A DNA stretch of 64,000 nucleotides from Oscillospiraceae bacterium CM (GCA_022870705.1 CP072107.1:1796501-1860500), one strand, 5' to 3'. Counted from the first letter of the stretch, positions 7,085-16,846 are shown. Notes: a model not told the origin generated them from the letters alone. Numbers and translations: made by a program.

Positions 7085-9253
7085 ATGACCAGAAAAATTG
7101 CGCTGGCGGGCAATCCCAACAGCGGCAAAACAACGATGTTTAACGACCTGACCGGTTCCGCCCAGTATGTCGGCAACTGGCCGGGCGTCACCGTGGAAAA
7201 AAAGGAAGGCAAGCTCAAGGGCTTCAAAGACATTGTCATTCAGGATCTGCCCGGTATATATTCCCTGTCGCCGTACACACTGGAAGAGGTTGTCGCGCGC
7301 GGCTATCTCGTCGGCGAAAAGCCGGATGCCATTATAAATATCATTGACGGCACAAATATCGAACGGAATTTGTATCTAACGACACAGCTGATTGAGCTGG
7401 GTATCCCAACCGTCATCGCCGTCAACATGATTGACCTTGTCCGTAAGAACGGCGATTTGATCAATCTGCAAAAGCTGGGCGAGGCTTTGGGATGTAAGGT
7501 CGTTGAGACGAGTGCGCTGAAGGGCACGGGTTCTCAGGAGGTGGCCTCGATCGCAGCAGAGCTGGCACGCCAAGGCGATTCGGATAGCCGCGCCTTGCCC
7601 GCCGTCTTCAACGGCAGCGTTGAACAAGCCATCGCGCACATTGAGAAATCCATTGAGGGTCACGTTCCGGCACAAAATCTGCGCTGGTATGCCATTAAGC
7701 TTTTCGAACGGGACGCCAAGGTGCTGGAGGAGCTGAAGCTGGACGCGGCGCTGTGGACGCATTTGCAGTCGTATATCACCACCTGCGAACTAGAGCTGGA
7801 CGACGATGCGGAGAGCATCATCACCAACCAGCGCTATGCGTATATTTCAAATATTGTCTCTAATGCCGTTAAGAAAAAGATCCATGCGGGCGGTACCGTA
7901 TCGGATAAAATCGACCGCATTGTCACCAACCGCATTCTGGCACTGCCGATTTTTGCGCTTGTTATGTTCCTTGTCTATTACTTATCCGTCACGACAATCG
8001 GCACGATCGTGACCGATTTTACAAATGACAAACTCTTTGGCGAATGGATCATTGGCAATCTCGGCCCTTGGCTCACCGGCATCGGTGTGGCCGACTGGCT
8101 GACTGGTTTGATTGTGGACGGTATTGTCGGCGGCGTTGGTGCTGTTATTGGCTTTGTACCCCAGATGATCGTCTTGTTTTTAATGCTCTCCATTCTTGAA
8201 GATATTGGCTATATGGCGCGCGTGGCGTTTATCATGGACCGCGTCTTCCGCAAATTCGGACTGTCGGGCAAAAGCTTTATCCCCATGCTCATCGGCTCAG
8301 GTTGCTCCGTCCCCGGCATTATGGCCTCCCGAACCATTGAAAACGAGCGCGATCGTCGTATGACGATTATGACCACCTCCTTAATCCCCTGCGGTGCGAA
8401 AATGCCCATAGTGGCACTTTTTGCCGGGGCGCTATTCGGTGGTGCCGGCTGGGTGGCCACGTCCGCCTATTTCATCGGTGTCGCGGCTGTTGTCATATCC
8501 GGCATCATCCTCAAAAAAACGAAGCCCTTTGCAGGCAGTCCGGCACCATTCGTTATGGAGCTGCCCGCCTATCACATTCCGTCCGCAGGAAATGTGCTCA
8601 GAAGTACTTGGGAGCGTGGGTGGAGCTTTATCAAACGCGCAGGGACCGTCATACTGGCCTCATCCGTTGTCCTGTGGTTCCTGCAAGCCTTTGGCGTTGT
8701 GAACGGCGTGTTCGGCATGGTGGAGGACAACAATACAAGCCTTTTGGCCTCCATCGGCGGCTTTATTGCCCCACTTTTCGCCCCGCTGGGCTTTGGTGAC
8801 TGGAAAGCTGCGGTGGCAACGATCACCGGTCTCATCGCCAAGGAAAATGTCGTCGGTACCTTCGGCGTTCTGTACGGCTTTGCCAAGGTGGCTGAAAACG
8901 GTGCGGAGATCTGGGCCAATCTCTCCACAAGCTTTACCGGCCTCACGGCTTACAGCTTCATGCTGTTCAATCTCCTTTGCGCTCCCTGCTTTGCCGCCAT
9001 GGGTGCCATGAAGCGGGAAATGAACAACGCCAGATGGACCTGGGCGGCCATTGGCTATCTCACAGTATTCGCCTATGCCGTTTCGCTCATGGTATTTCAG
9101 TATGGCCTGCTGTTTACCGGCGGCGGCTTTACACCCGGGACGGCAGCCGCTCTGCTCTGCCTGGCGATTATGCTCTGGCTGCTGTTTCGGCGTAAACGAA
9201 CCGAACGGTCTGAGACGGCAACGCTCAAAGGAAAGGTGACTGAGAATGTTTAG
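7085..9253 (+). CDS. feoB: Ferrous iron transport protein B
   Basis: FeoB (722 aa), the membrane Fe(II) transporter with an N-terminal G-protein domain. G-motifs are visible: GNPNSGKTT (residues 9-17), the DLPG at about 56-59 and NMID near 118. Residues 280-715 carry the paired Gate regions ('IPMLIGSGCSVPGIMASRTI', 'LFNLLCAPCFAAMG') and about ten membrane helices. GGAGG precedes the ATG. It overlaps the next small gene by 8 bp. Confidence 0.97.
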   Translation: MTRKIALAGNPNSGKTTMFNDLTGSAQYVGNWPGVTVEKKEGKLKGFKDIVIQDLPGIYSLSPYTLEEVVARGYLVGEKPDAIINIIDGTNIERNLYLTTQLIELGIPTVIAVNMIDLVRKNGDLINLQKLGEALGCKVVETSALKGTGSQEVASIAAELARQGDSDSRALPAVFNGSVEQAIAHIEKSIEGHVPAQNLRWYAIKLFERDAKVLEELKLDAALWTHLQSYITTCELELDDDAESIITNQRYAYISNIVSNAVKKKIHAGGTVSDKIDRIVTNRILALPIFALVMFLVYYLSVTTIGTIVTDFTNDKLFGEWIIGNLGPWLTGIGVADWLTGLIVDGIVGGVGAVIGFVPQMIVLFLMLSILEDIGYMARVAFIMDRVFRKFGLSGKSFIPMLIGSGCSVPGIMASRTIENERDRRMTIMTTSLIPCGAKMPIVALFAGALFGGAGWVATSAYFIGVAAVVISGIILKKTKPFAGSPAPFVMELPAYHIPSAGNVLRSTWERGWSFIKRAGTVILASSVVLWFLQAFGVVNGVFGMVEDNNTSLLASIGGFIAPLFAPLGFGDWKAAVATITGLIAKENVVGTFGVLYGFAKVAENGAEIWANLSTSFTGLTAYSFMLFNLLCAPCFAAMGAMKREMNNARWTWAAIGYLTVFAYAVSLMVFQYGLLFTGGGFTPGTAAALLCLAIMLWLLFRRKRTERSETATLKGKVTENV

Positions 9254-9425
9254 CTTCATTGCCGAAAATCTGGCGACGATCCTCGTCGGTACCTGCGTTT
9301 TGGCTGTTTTCACAGCCGTCGTTATTAAGCTCATCCGGGACAAAAGGCAGCACAAATCCTCCTGCAGCGGCTGCTCCGGCTGCTCTTGCGCCGGGGACAG
9401 CGTCTGTGGCCGCAACCATCATTAA
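9246..9425 (+). CDS. FeoB-associated Cys-rich membrane protein
   Basis: A 59-aa protein that starts inside the end of feoB (8-bp overlap), so it is probably translationally coupled. It has one N-terminal transmembrane helix (about residues 8-30) followed by a basic stretch and the Cys-rich tail SSCSGCSGCSCAGDSVCG. This matches the small FeoB-associated Cys-rich proteins that occupy the FeoC position in Firmicutes. A role in metal handling or FeoB assembly is inferred. Confidence 0.88.
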   Translation: MFSFIAENLATILVGTCVLAVFTAVVIKLIRDKRQHKSSCSGCSGCSCAGDSVCGRNHH

Positions 9426-9482
9426 TAAACTCTTAAGCCATGGAAGCGACGGCCATCCGCCGCACTTCCCGTACAAATACCA

Positions 9483-9516
9483 AAAACCCCCGCAGTCACC
9501 ACACTGCGGGGGTTTT
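9483..9516. terminator. Bidirectional terminator between feo and tRNA-Thr
   Basis: AAAACCCCCGCAGT and ACTGCGGGGGTTTT form a perfect 14-bp stem with a 6-base loop and T-runs on both strands. It ends the feo operon on the plus strand and tRNA-Thr on the minus strand. Confidence 0.9.
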
Positions 9517-9518
9517 CT

Positions 9519-9594
9519 TGGAGCTGGTAGTCAGACTCGAACTGACGACCTGCGCATTACGAATGCGCTGCTCTACCGGCTGAGCTATACCAGC
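9519..9594 (-). tRNA. tRNA-Thr (CGT)
   Basis: A full cloverleaf of 76 nt with GCTGGTA/TACCAGC acceptor stem, anticodon stem GCGCA/TGCGC around TTCGTAA, T-loop TTCGAGT and an encoded CCA. The anticodon CGT reads ACG. Confidence 0.95.
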
Positions 9595-9753
9595 ATCGCG
9601 CCATTATTAATGGGCGAGGGTTATTATACAGCAAACGGTCTTCGCTTGTCAATCCAAAAAAACGACCGGGTTAAATATCGGCGGGCACGGCGGGCAGCTA
9701 TCTTTTCCACCCGCCGATTATATTTTGAACATATATTCAATATATAATTTTGC

Positions 9754-12120
9754 TCAGCGCCGCACGGCGCCGAGTTCCTTTTCCAGAAGCGCCAGAATAC
9801 TTTTCATTGTCTTGTCGGCGTCATCATCCGTAAGTGTTGTATCGTCGCTACGCAGTTTGAGCGAGAAGGCGACGCTTTTTTTGCCTTGAGGAATCGGCGC
9901 GCCGGTGTAGATATCAAACAGGGCTACTTCCTTTAAAAGCGCACCGCCGCGGCGAATAACATCCGTCAGCGCAGCAACGGTAACGGCGGCGTCGCAGATC
10001 ACGGCAAGATCGCGCGTGACAGCCGGGAAACGCGGCAGCGGCATGTATTTGCTCTCCTCGGAGCGGCAAGCTAAGAGCAGACCAAAGTCAAGCTCCGCCG
10101 CGAAAGCGTCACCGAGGTCATAATTTTTGGCGACGGCTGGGTGAATCTGGCCTATGGTGCCGACGGTTGTCTGCCCGGAAAAAATGAAAGCGCACCGTTC
10201 GGGATGATAGGAGGGGTTTTCCCGGTCCGCTTCAAAGGCAACGGCGGGGATGCGCAAATCGCGCAAAAGGGCCTCAACGGCGCCCTTGAGGGCAAAAAAG
10301 TCCGTCGCGCCGTCAGCGCCCAACGTTAGAATCAGGCGCTCGTCCGGCAACATCTCGCCGGATGGGCGATAGACCTTTGCCATCTCGTACAGCCGGACGT
10401 TTGTATTTCTATAGTTCTCGTTACGCGCAAGCGTCTCCAGCATCGACGGCAGCGACGTGGTTCGCATCACGCTTGTGTCCTCGCCGAGCGGGTTTAAGAT
10501 GACGACGCTGTCGCGCATTTTTGAATTACAATTCAATTTAATTTTATCATAGGCGGACGGGCTGATAAACGAATACGTGTATATTTCGGAAAAACCCATA
10601 CCCCGCAAAAGGTACCCGATATGGCGTTCCAGTGTCTGCTTTTCAGTAAAGCCGCCCGCAACGGTCGCGCCGCCGAACATCGTCGGCTCAATGCTGCTGT
10701 AACCATAGAAGCGTGCGATTTCTTCGGCAAGGTCGGAGTAATGCTCGATATCGCCGCGCCAGGAGGGCACGGTGACGGCAGTGCCCTCAACCGTAAAGCC
10801 GAGGTTTTTAAGCGTTGACGTCATGAAGCCTGTCGGTATATCGGTGCCTAGAAGGCGGTTTATTTTTTCCGGCTCGAGCTGCAGCGTCCGCGGGACGTAT
10901 TGTTTGGCCGTGATGTCAACAACGCCGTCGAGCACTTCCCCGGCGCCGAGTTCTTCAACAAGCTCGCACGCGCGCTGGACAGCCCGGAAGGTGTTTTCCG
11001 GGTCGAGGCCTTTTTCAAAGCGGGACGAGGCGTCTGTGCGCATGCCCAGCGCCAGTGCCGTTTTGCGGATGGAGACGCCGTTAAAATTAGCCGACTCAAA
11101 GACGGCGTAGGCAGTGTTGTCGGTGATTTCGCTGTTTTCGCCGCCCATGACGCCCGCAACCCCAACAGGTTTTTTGGCGTCGGCAATGACGAGCATGTCG
11201 GGCGTTAGAGCGCGGGCTGTTCCGTCAAGCGTGTGAATTGTCTCGCCGGTCTTCGCCGTCCGGACAATAATTTTGCCACCGTCAAGGCAGGCGTAATCAA
11301 ACGCGTGCATCGGCTGGCCGTATTCGAGCATGACGTAGTTCGTGATGTCGACAATATTATTGATGGGGCGGACACCGGCGCTGCGCAGGCGCTGGCGCAG
11401 CCATTTCGGCGATGGCGCGATTTTGATGTTTTTGACCATCCGGGCCGTGTAGCGCGGGCAGAGCGCCGGGCTTTCAATGTCGATGGCGAGGTGCTCTGCG
11501 ATATTTCCGGCGCCGCCTTTAACAACCGGCTCGGGAACGGTAAGCGCCGTTCCAAACGTGACGGCGCTTTCACGGGCAAGGCCGATAACGGACAGGCAGT
11601 CCGGCCTGTTGTTTGTGATTTCAAATTCGACGATGCTGTCGTCGGCGCCGATGACGGGCTTAATATCGTCACCGGGCTGTACGTCCTCGTTGAGAATGAA
11701 AATTCCATCCTCAACAGCGTCCGGGAAGTCATGGCGGTCGAGGTTCAACTCTTTGAGCGAGCAGAGCATGCCGTTTGAAACCATGCCGCGCAGCTTACCC
11801 TTTTCAATTTTCACGCCGCCCGGCAATAGCGACTTGTGCAGGGCGACGGGGACAAGGTCACCGGCTTTGACGTTCTGCGCGCCGGTAATAATCTGGACCG
11901 CCTCCCCCTTGCCGACGTCAACCTGGCAGACCCACAAATGGTCGGAATCGGGGTGGCGCTCGATGGTGTCGACGCGCCCGACGAGGACGTTTTTAATCTC
12001 CTCGGAAGGTTCGTGCGTCATTTCGACCTTAGAGCCGGACATTGTCATCCGTTCGGCATACTCTTTGGAGGACGCCGTTATATTTGTATAGGCTGACAGC
12101 CATTTTCTTGAAAGATTCAT
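9754..12120 (-). CDS. pheT: Phenylalanyl-tRNA synthetase beta subunit
   Basis: PheT (788 aa), the beta chain of the (alpha-beta)2 enzyme that charges tRNA-Phe. It has the N-terminal EMAP/OB-type tRNA-binding domain (about 40-150, 'DSDHLWVCQVDVG'), the B3/4 editing domain, B5 and the C-terminal FDX-ACB anticodon-binding domain ending 'MKSILALLEKELGAVRR'. The start at 12120 (MNLSRKWL) has AGGAGGT upstream; the longer frame runs into pheS. It lies 13 bp after pheS in one operon. Confidence 0.97.
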   Translation of the reverse strand: MNLSRKWLSAYTNITASSKEYAERMTMSGSKVEMTHEPSEEIKNVLVGRVDTIERHPDSDHLWVCQVDVGKGEAVQIITGAQNVKAGDLVPVALHKSLLPGGVKIEKGKLRGMVSNGMLCSLKELNLDRHDFPDAVEDGIFILNEDVQPGDDIKPVIGADDSIVEFEITNNRPDCLSVIGLARESAVTFGTALTVPEPVVKGGAGNIAEHLAIDIESPALCPRYTARMVKNIKIAPSPKWLRQRLRSAGVRPINNIVDITNYVMLEYGQPMHAFDYACLDGGKIIVRTAKTGETIHTLDGTARALTPDMLVIADAKKPVGVAGVMGGENSEITDNTAYAVFESANFNGVSIRKTALALGMRTDASSRFEKGLDPENTFRAVQRACELVEELGAGEVLDGVVDITAKQYVPRTLQLEPEKINRLLGTDIPTGFMTSTLKNLGFTVEGTAVTVPSWRGDIEHYSDLAEEIARFYGYSSIEPTMFGGATVAGGFTEKQTLERHIGYLLRGMGFSEIYTYSFISPSAYDKIKLNCNSKMRDSVVILNPLGEDTSVMRTTSLPSMLETLARNENYRNTNVRLYEMAKVYRPSGEMLPDERLILTLGADGATDFFALKGAVEALLRDLRIPAVAFEADRENPSYHPERCAFIFSGQTTVGTIGQIHPAVAKNYDLGDAFAAELDFGLLLACRSEESKYMPLPRFPAVTRDLAVICDAAVTVAALTDVIRRGGALLKEVALFDIYTGAPIPQGKKSVAFSLKLRSDDTTLTDDDADKTMKSILALLEKELGAVRR

Positions 12121-12133
12121 GGATTCGTACCTC

Positions 12134-13159
12134 CTAAAACTGAGACAAAAAGCGCATATCATTTTCGAAGATGAGGCGCATGTCGTCAATGCTGTAGCGC
12201 AGCATCGTCATGCGCTCAAGCCCGATGCCGAAGGCAAAGCCGGCGTAGACCTCTGGGTCGATGCCGCAGCCGGAGAGCACCTTTTGGTGCACCATACCGG
12301 CGCCGAGGAGTTCAATCCAGCCCTCGCCCTTGCAGACGCGGCAGCCCGCTCCGCCGCAGGCGAAGCATTGCACGTCAACCTCGCACGACGGCTCTGTGAA
12401 CGGGAAATGATGCGGGCGGAAACGTGTCTGCGTCCCTTCTCCGTAAAGTTTACCGACGAGCGCGTTGAGCGTGCCTTTCAGGTCACCCATGGTGATACCG
12501 CGGTCAACGACGAGGCCCTCGATCTGGTGGAACATAGGGGAATGCGTGGCGTCCACCTCGTCCTTCCGGTAAACGCGGCCGGGCGAAATGATGCGGATGG
12601 GCGGCGTTTGCCGCTCCATCACGCGCACCTGAACGGGCGACGTCTGGCATCGGAGATGGACGGTTTCATCCTCTGTGATATAAAACGTGTCGTGCCATTC
12701 ACGCACCGTGTGGCCGACAGGGATATTCAAACGATCAAAATCGTAAACGGACAGCTCGACCTCCGGCCCTTCCGCGACGGAAAAGCCCATGCCGATAAAA
12801 ATGTCCTTCGCCTCGTCAAGGACAATCGACATCGGGTGCCGGTGGCCGACGGCGACTTTCGTGCCGGGTATCGTCACATCAAGCGCTTCGCGCTCAAGGC
12901 GCGCCGTGAGCTCCTGCGCCTCGATGCGCGCAGCGTGCTCTTCAATCGCTTCTTCAATGTCGGCGCGAACTTGATTGGCCAGTTGGCCGATGACAGGCCG
13001 CTCCTCGGCTGAAAGGCCGCCCATCTGCTTTAAAATCACCGTGATTTCGCCCTTTTTTCCGAGAAAACGAACGCGCGCCGTCTCCAGCGCGGCAGGCGTT
13101 TCCGACGACGCGACCGCGGACAAAGCTTCGCTTTTGAGTTTTTCAAGCTGCTGTTTCAT
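12134..13159 (-). CDS. pheS: Phenylalanyl-tRNA synthetase alpha subunit
   Basis: PheS (341 aa), the catalytic class II subunit. The N-terminal ~90 residues form the coiled-coil arm; class II motifs include 'GRVYRKDEVDATHSPMFHQI' and the motif 3 'GIGLERMTMLRY'. The start at 13159 (MKQQLEKLK) is chosen because upstream residues are encoded by the T-box leader and an AGGAG is present 11 bases before it. Transcription is probably controlled by the T-box upstream. Confidence 0.97.
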   Translation of the reverse strand: MKQQLEKLKSEALSAVASSETPAALETARVRFLGKKGEITVILKQMGGLSAEERPVIGQLANQVRADIEEAIEEHAARIEAQELTARLEREALDVTIPGTKVAVGHRHPMSIVLDEAKDIFIGMGFSVAEGPEVELSVYDFDRLNIPVGHTVREWHDTFYITEDETVHLRCQTSPVQVRVMERQTPPIRIISPGRVYRKDEVDATHSPMFHQIEGLVVDRGITMGDLKGTLNALVGKLYGEGTQTRFRPHHFPFTEPSCEVDVQCFACGGAGCRVCKGEGWIELLGAGMVHQKVLSGCGIDPEVYAGFAFGIGLERMTMLRYSIDDMRLIFENDMRFLSQF

Positions 13160-13204
13160 AAAATTCAACTCCTGAATTTGAATAGACAATGCCACAGGGG
13201 CGGG

Positions 13205-13428
13205 CGTAAAAAATAATGCCCTCCGTCCCACAATAAGGGACGAAAGGCGCAGACCTTCCGCGATACCACCCGAATTCGGCCACAAGGCCGCACTCATCAG
13301 TCTGTAACGTGACAAAACGCCGGTGATTAGCCGGAGCTCACGGGCGAACCAAGCGAATTCTGACGCAGGGGGCTTTCAGCCGTCGGCCTCCCCTCTCTTT
13401 GGCGTCTTCCGGCGCTATTTTCCCGATC
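13205..13428 (-). promoter_or_regulatory. T-box riboswitch leader of pheST
   Basis: On the minus strand the leader opens with a long stem I (GCGCCGG near 13410 pairs with CCGGCG near 13320), carries the loop GAGAGGGGAGG, and contains TTC (Phe) triplets at 13355-13357 and 13345-13347 as specifier candidates. The conserved T-box core reads GGGTGGTATCGCGGAAG (about 13255-13271); its UGGU bulge fits a tRNA with discriminator A. A CGTCCC/GGGACG terminator stem (13224-13242) and T-run follow. Uncharged tRNA-Phe should stabilise the antiterminator. Confidence 0.9.
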
Positions 13429-13494
13429 ACAGCCATGACATATGATTCCTGTTTATTAGATATATCATACCCCGGTGCAAAAGGCAACAAAAAA

Positions 13495-13523
13495 TTGACT
13501 ATACCAGGCGTTTGACATATAAT
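13495..13523 (+). promoter_or_regulatory. Sigma-A promoter of nnr
   Basis: TTGACT (13495-13500), a 17-bp spacer and a consensus TATAAT (13518-13523), about 35 bp before the nnr start codon. Confidence 0.85.
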
Positions 13524-13558
13524 GAGGCTAATTGACGGCCATACCCGGAGGTGACGTT

Positions 13559-15082
13559 TTGAAGCTGTGTACCGCCGCGCAAATGCGCGAAATGGATCAT
13601 ATCGCCATCGACAGGCTTGGCGTGCCGTCGACGCTTCTCATGACGAACGCCTCGCGCGCCGTTGCCGAAGCGGCGATGGCTCTGCTGGGTGAAGCCGGAA
13701 CGGCCGCTGTTTTCTGCGGCAGCGGCAACAACGGCGGCGACGGCGTGGCCGCCGCCGTCGCGCTTATAAAACACGGCTGCACCGTTCGCGTTTTCTTAAC
13801 GGGCAATCGCAGCAAAATGACGCCCGATACAGTTGAAATGGTACGCCGCCTCGAAGAGGCCGGCGGCGTTTTAGAAGATTTCGACGACGCGCCGGACGTC
13901 GGCGTATATGTGGCGCGCTGTGGCGTCATAATTGACGCGATGTTCGGCATCGGCCTGAACACCCCGTTGCGCGGGGCATCTCTTGACGCAGTCCGGCTCA
14001 TCAACAGCGCCGCAGCGCGCGTTGTCTCAGCCGATATCCCTTCCGGCGTCGAGGCTGATACGGGGCGCATTTTGGGTGTTGCCGTCCGCGCCGACGTGAC
14101 AGTCACGTTCACCTATCCCAAGCCGGGCCAATATATTGAGCCCGGCTGCACGGTTTGCGGCGATGTCCGCGTCGTCCCGATTGGCATCCCGGACGAGCTC
14201 GTTCAAGCGCTTGAAACGGACTGCCACACTGTTGCAAACGGCGATATTTCGCTGCCGCGCCGCCGCCCCGACACGCACAAAGGCGACTATGGGCGCGACT
14301 TGATCATAGCGGGCAGCGTTGGTTTTACGGGTGCCCCGGTGCTTGCCGCCCGCGCCGCTTCCGCCATGGGAGCCGGGCTTGTTTTTCTCGGCGTACCGGA
14401 GGATGTATATACCATCGCCGCTGTCAAATGCGTGGAGGAGATGGTGTTCCCTCTGCCCGCTCAGAACGGGCAATTGGCAACATCGGCCGAAGGGCCTATT
14501 CTCGACCGGCTGAAATCGTGCGACGTTTGCCTTCTCGGCCCTGGCCTTGGGCGTTCTGAGGCCATATCCGAGCTTGTCACAGCAGTTATCCGCCGGTCTG
14601 CCGTCCCGCTCGTTCTTGACGCTGACGGCATAAACGCTTTGAGCGCGAATATAGATGTATTGGACGAGGCGCGCTGTCCCGTCATTCTCACCCCGCACGA
14701 TGGCGAGTACCTTCGGCTCGGCGGTGACCTCTCCGATGGCGACAGGCTCACGTCCGCGCGCTCGTTTGCAACGGATCACAACTGCATATTGGTACTCAAA
14801 GGCCACAGGACGATCATCGCCCTGCCGGACGGCACGGCTTATATCAACACGACGGGCGGGCCCTCAATGGCCAAGGGTGGCTCGGGCGACGTGCTCTCCG
14901 GTATGATTGCCGCTCTTATCGGGCAGAAATTTCCTTTAAAAGACGCGGTTCTCGCCGCTGTCTTCCTCCACGGGCAATCCGGCGATCGCTGCGCGGCGCG
15001 GTTTGGGGAATACGCCGTCACAGCGTCCGACCTCATCGGCATGCTGCCGGATGTGACGAAAGCGGTCACGACAAACGAATAA
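13559..15082 (+). CDS. nnr: Bifunctional NAD(P)H-hydrate epimerase / ADP-dependent dehydratase
   Basis: Nnr (507 aa) repairs hydrated NADH and NADPH. The N-terminal YjeF_N epimerase domain (about 1-210) has GSGNNGGDGVAAA. The C-terminal ribokinase-like dehydratase domain (about 220-505) has GPGLGRSE and GGSGDVLSGMIAAL. A TTG start at 13559 is preferred because GGAGGTG lies 5 bases upstream; the earlier in-frame TTG overlaps that site. It heads a plus-strand run with the lipoprotein and alr. Confidence 0.94.
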   Translation: MKLCTAAQMREMDHIAIDRLGVPSTLLMTNASRAVAEAAMALLGEAGTAAVFCGSGNNGGDGVAAAVALIKHGCTVRVFLTGNRSKMTPDTVEMVRRLEEAGGVLEDFDDAPDVGVYVARCGVIIDAMFGIGLNTPLRGASLDAVRLINSAAARVVSADIPSGVEADTGRILGVAVRADVTVTFTYPKPGQYIEPGCTVCGDVRVVPIGIPDELVQALETDCHTVANGDISLPRRRPDTHKGDYGRDLIIAGSVGFTGAPVLAARAASAMGAGLVFLGVPEDVYTIAAVKCVEEMVFPLPAQNGQLATSAEGPILDRLKSCDVCLLGPGLGRSEAISELVTAVIRRSAVPLVLDADGINALSANIDVLDEARCPVILTPHDGEYLRLGGDLSDGDRLTSARSFATDHNCILVLKGHRTIIALPDGTAYINTTGGPSMAKGGSGDVLSGMIAALIGQKFPLKDAVLAAVFLHGQSGDRCAARFGEYAVTASDLIGMLPDVTKAVTTNE

Positions 15083-15099
15083 AGTGTGGTGAAAACGCG

Positions 15100-15675
15100 T
15101 TGAAACACGTGAAAACACTTACACGAATGATACTGCCGATCCTGCTGCTCACATCATGCTCGGCGAAAAACAACGGTGAGGCGTTGGCTCTTAAAATCCG
15201 AGCAAATCTCCTTGAGACGACGGCGCTGACGCTGACGGCGGTCATAACCGCCGACTACGGCGATCGTGTTTATGATTTTACCATTCAGTATACGGGCGGT
15301 GCTGACAAAGGCGATATTGACATTCTGGCACCTCAAGATATCGCCGGGCTGAAAGCGCACGTCTCCATCTCCGGCGGGACGCTTGAATATGACGGTGCCG
15401 TGCTCGACACCGGCGCGTTAACAAAAAACGGGCTTTCCCCGGCGGAAGCCGTCCCGCTTCTGCTCAGCCAGTGGCAACGCGGTTATATCAGCGGCTGTAA
15501 CTATGAAAATCTCGGGGATACGAAAGCCCTCGCCGTGACGACGGATATCACGGAAACAACAACGCAGCGCACGTGGTTTGATGTGAAAACGCTCCTCCCG
15601 CTCCGCTCGGAGCTCAACGAGAACGGCAAAATGGTACTCGCCTGCGTTTTTGAAAACGTCACAGTCGGGCCGTAA
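15100..15675 (+). CDS. Putative lipoprotein, GerS/LolA-like
   Basis: A 191-aa exported lipoprotein: a short basic start, a hydrophobic stretch and the lipobox LLLTSC with the modified Cys near residue 20. The rest is predicted beta-rich, with 'TLTLTAVITADYGDRVYDF' and 'FDVKTLLPLRSELNENGK', resembling LolA/outer-membrane-lipoprotein-sorting folds. In Clostridioides difficile the germination lipoprotein GerS lies directly before an alanine racemase gene, and the same placement here suggests a GerS-like role in spores. A TTG start is assumed; the ribosome site is weak. Confidence 0.65.
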   Translation: MKHVKTLTRMILPILLLTSCSAKNNGEALALKIRANLLETTALTLTAVITADYGDRVYDFTIQYTGGADKGDIDILAPQDIAGLKAHVSISGGTLEYDGAVLDTGALTKNGLSPAEAVPLLLSQWQRGYISGCNYENLGDTKALAVTTDITETTTQRTWFDVKTLLPLRSELNENGKMVLACVFENVTVGP

Positions 15676-15698
15676 AGACAGACAAAGGAAAAAGACAG

Positions 15699-16832
15699 AT
15701 GAGTCATATGCAAATGAGAACATGGGCGGAAGTCAGCCTAAAAAATATCGAACACAACTATAAAGCCATGAAAGCGCGTTTAAGCGATAAAACGCGCTTT
15801 CTCGGCATTGTCAAAGCCGACGCGTACGGCCACGGTGCCGTTCCCGTTGCCAAGCTTCTCGAAGCGCTCGGCTGCGATTATCTGGGTGTTGCATGTATTG
15901 ACGAGGCGCTTCAACTACGAGAAAACGGCGTCACGCTGCCAATTCTAATCATGGGCTATACATCGCCCCAGTTTGTCCATGAGCTTGTTGATAACGCCCT
16001 GACGCAGACGGTATACAGTCTGGAGATGGCAGAGAGCGTCTCCCGCGCGGCGCAGCAGCTCGGCAAATCGCTGAAGGTGCATTTAAAAGCTGACAGCGGC
16101 ATGGGCCGCCTCGGCTTCACTTGTCACAGCGGGCGCGACCCCTATCAGGACATGCTGACTGTTTTAAAGCTGCCCGGCCTTTCCGTCGAGGGTATTTTCA
16201 CGCATTTCGCCGTCTCTGACACACGCGGGGATGTCTTTACCAAGCAGCAGTTTGACGATTTTAAAGCCCTTGTGGACAAGCTGGAAGATAGTGCCGGCAT
16301 CCGTTTTGCGATTAAGCATTGCGCCAACAGCGGTGCGATGATAAACTATGACTGGACATATTTTGATATGGTGCGCCCAGGCCTGTCCCTCTACGGCCAC
16401 TATCCAGACAAGGACACAGGAGGCCTTGACCTGTTGCCCGCCATGGCACTTAAAACGCGCGTGGCACAGATAAAAGTCGTTGAGGCGGGTGACACGATCA
16501 GTTACGGCCGCATTTACTCGGCGCCGGAAAAGAAAAAAATCGCCGTCATCACGATTGGTTATGCCGACGGTCTGCACCGCGTTCTTTCTGGCAAGATGGA
16601 TGTTTTGGTGCGCTCTCACCGAGCCCATCAGGTCGGCCGCATCTGCATGGATATGTGCATGATCGATGTAACGGGGCTTGATGACGTCACTGTCGGCGAC
16701 GAGGTGACAATTTTCGGGCGGGATGGGGATTCTTTTATCCCGGTTGAAGAACCGGCGCGCCTCGCCGGGACGATATCCTACGAGCTTTTATGCGCCGTCT
16801 CACCGCGCGTACCGCGCGTCTATTTGAAATAG
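15699..16832 (+). CDS. alr: Alanine racemase
   Basis: PLP-dependent alanine racemase (377 aa), which makes D-alanine for peptidoglycan. The PLP lysine lies in VKADAYGHG (about residue 40), and the catalytic Tyr region is GDTISYGRIYSA followed by 'ITIGYADG'. The C-terminal 'GRICMDMCMIDVT' block is conserved. It lies 23 bp after the lipoprotein gene. Racemases next to gerS may also act on spore germinants, but which role dominates here is unknown. Confidence 0.96.
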   Translation: MSHMQMRTWAEVSLKNIEHNYKAMKARLSDKTRFLGIVKADAYGHGAVPVAKLLEALGCDYLGVACIDEALQLRENGVTLPILIMGYTSPQFVHELVDNALTQTVYSLEMAESVSRAAQQLGKSLKVHLKADSGMGRLGFTCHSGRDPYQDMLTVLKLPGLSVEGIFTHFAVSDTRGDVFTKQQFDDFKALVDKLEDSAGIRFAIKHCANSGAMINYDWTYFDMVRPGLSLYGHYPDKDTGGLDLLPAMALKTRVAQIKVVEAGDTISYGRIYSAPEKKKIAVITIGYADGLHRVLSGKMDVLVRSHRAHQVGRICMDMCMIDVTGLDDVTVGDEVTIFGRDGDSFIPVEEPARLAGTISYELLCAVSPRVPRVYLK

Positions 16833-16846
16833 GACGATCCAAGGGC

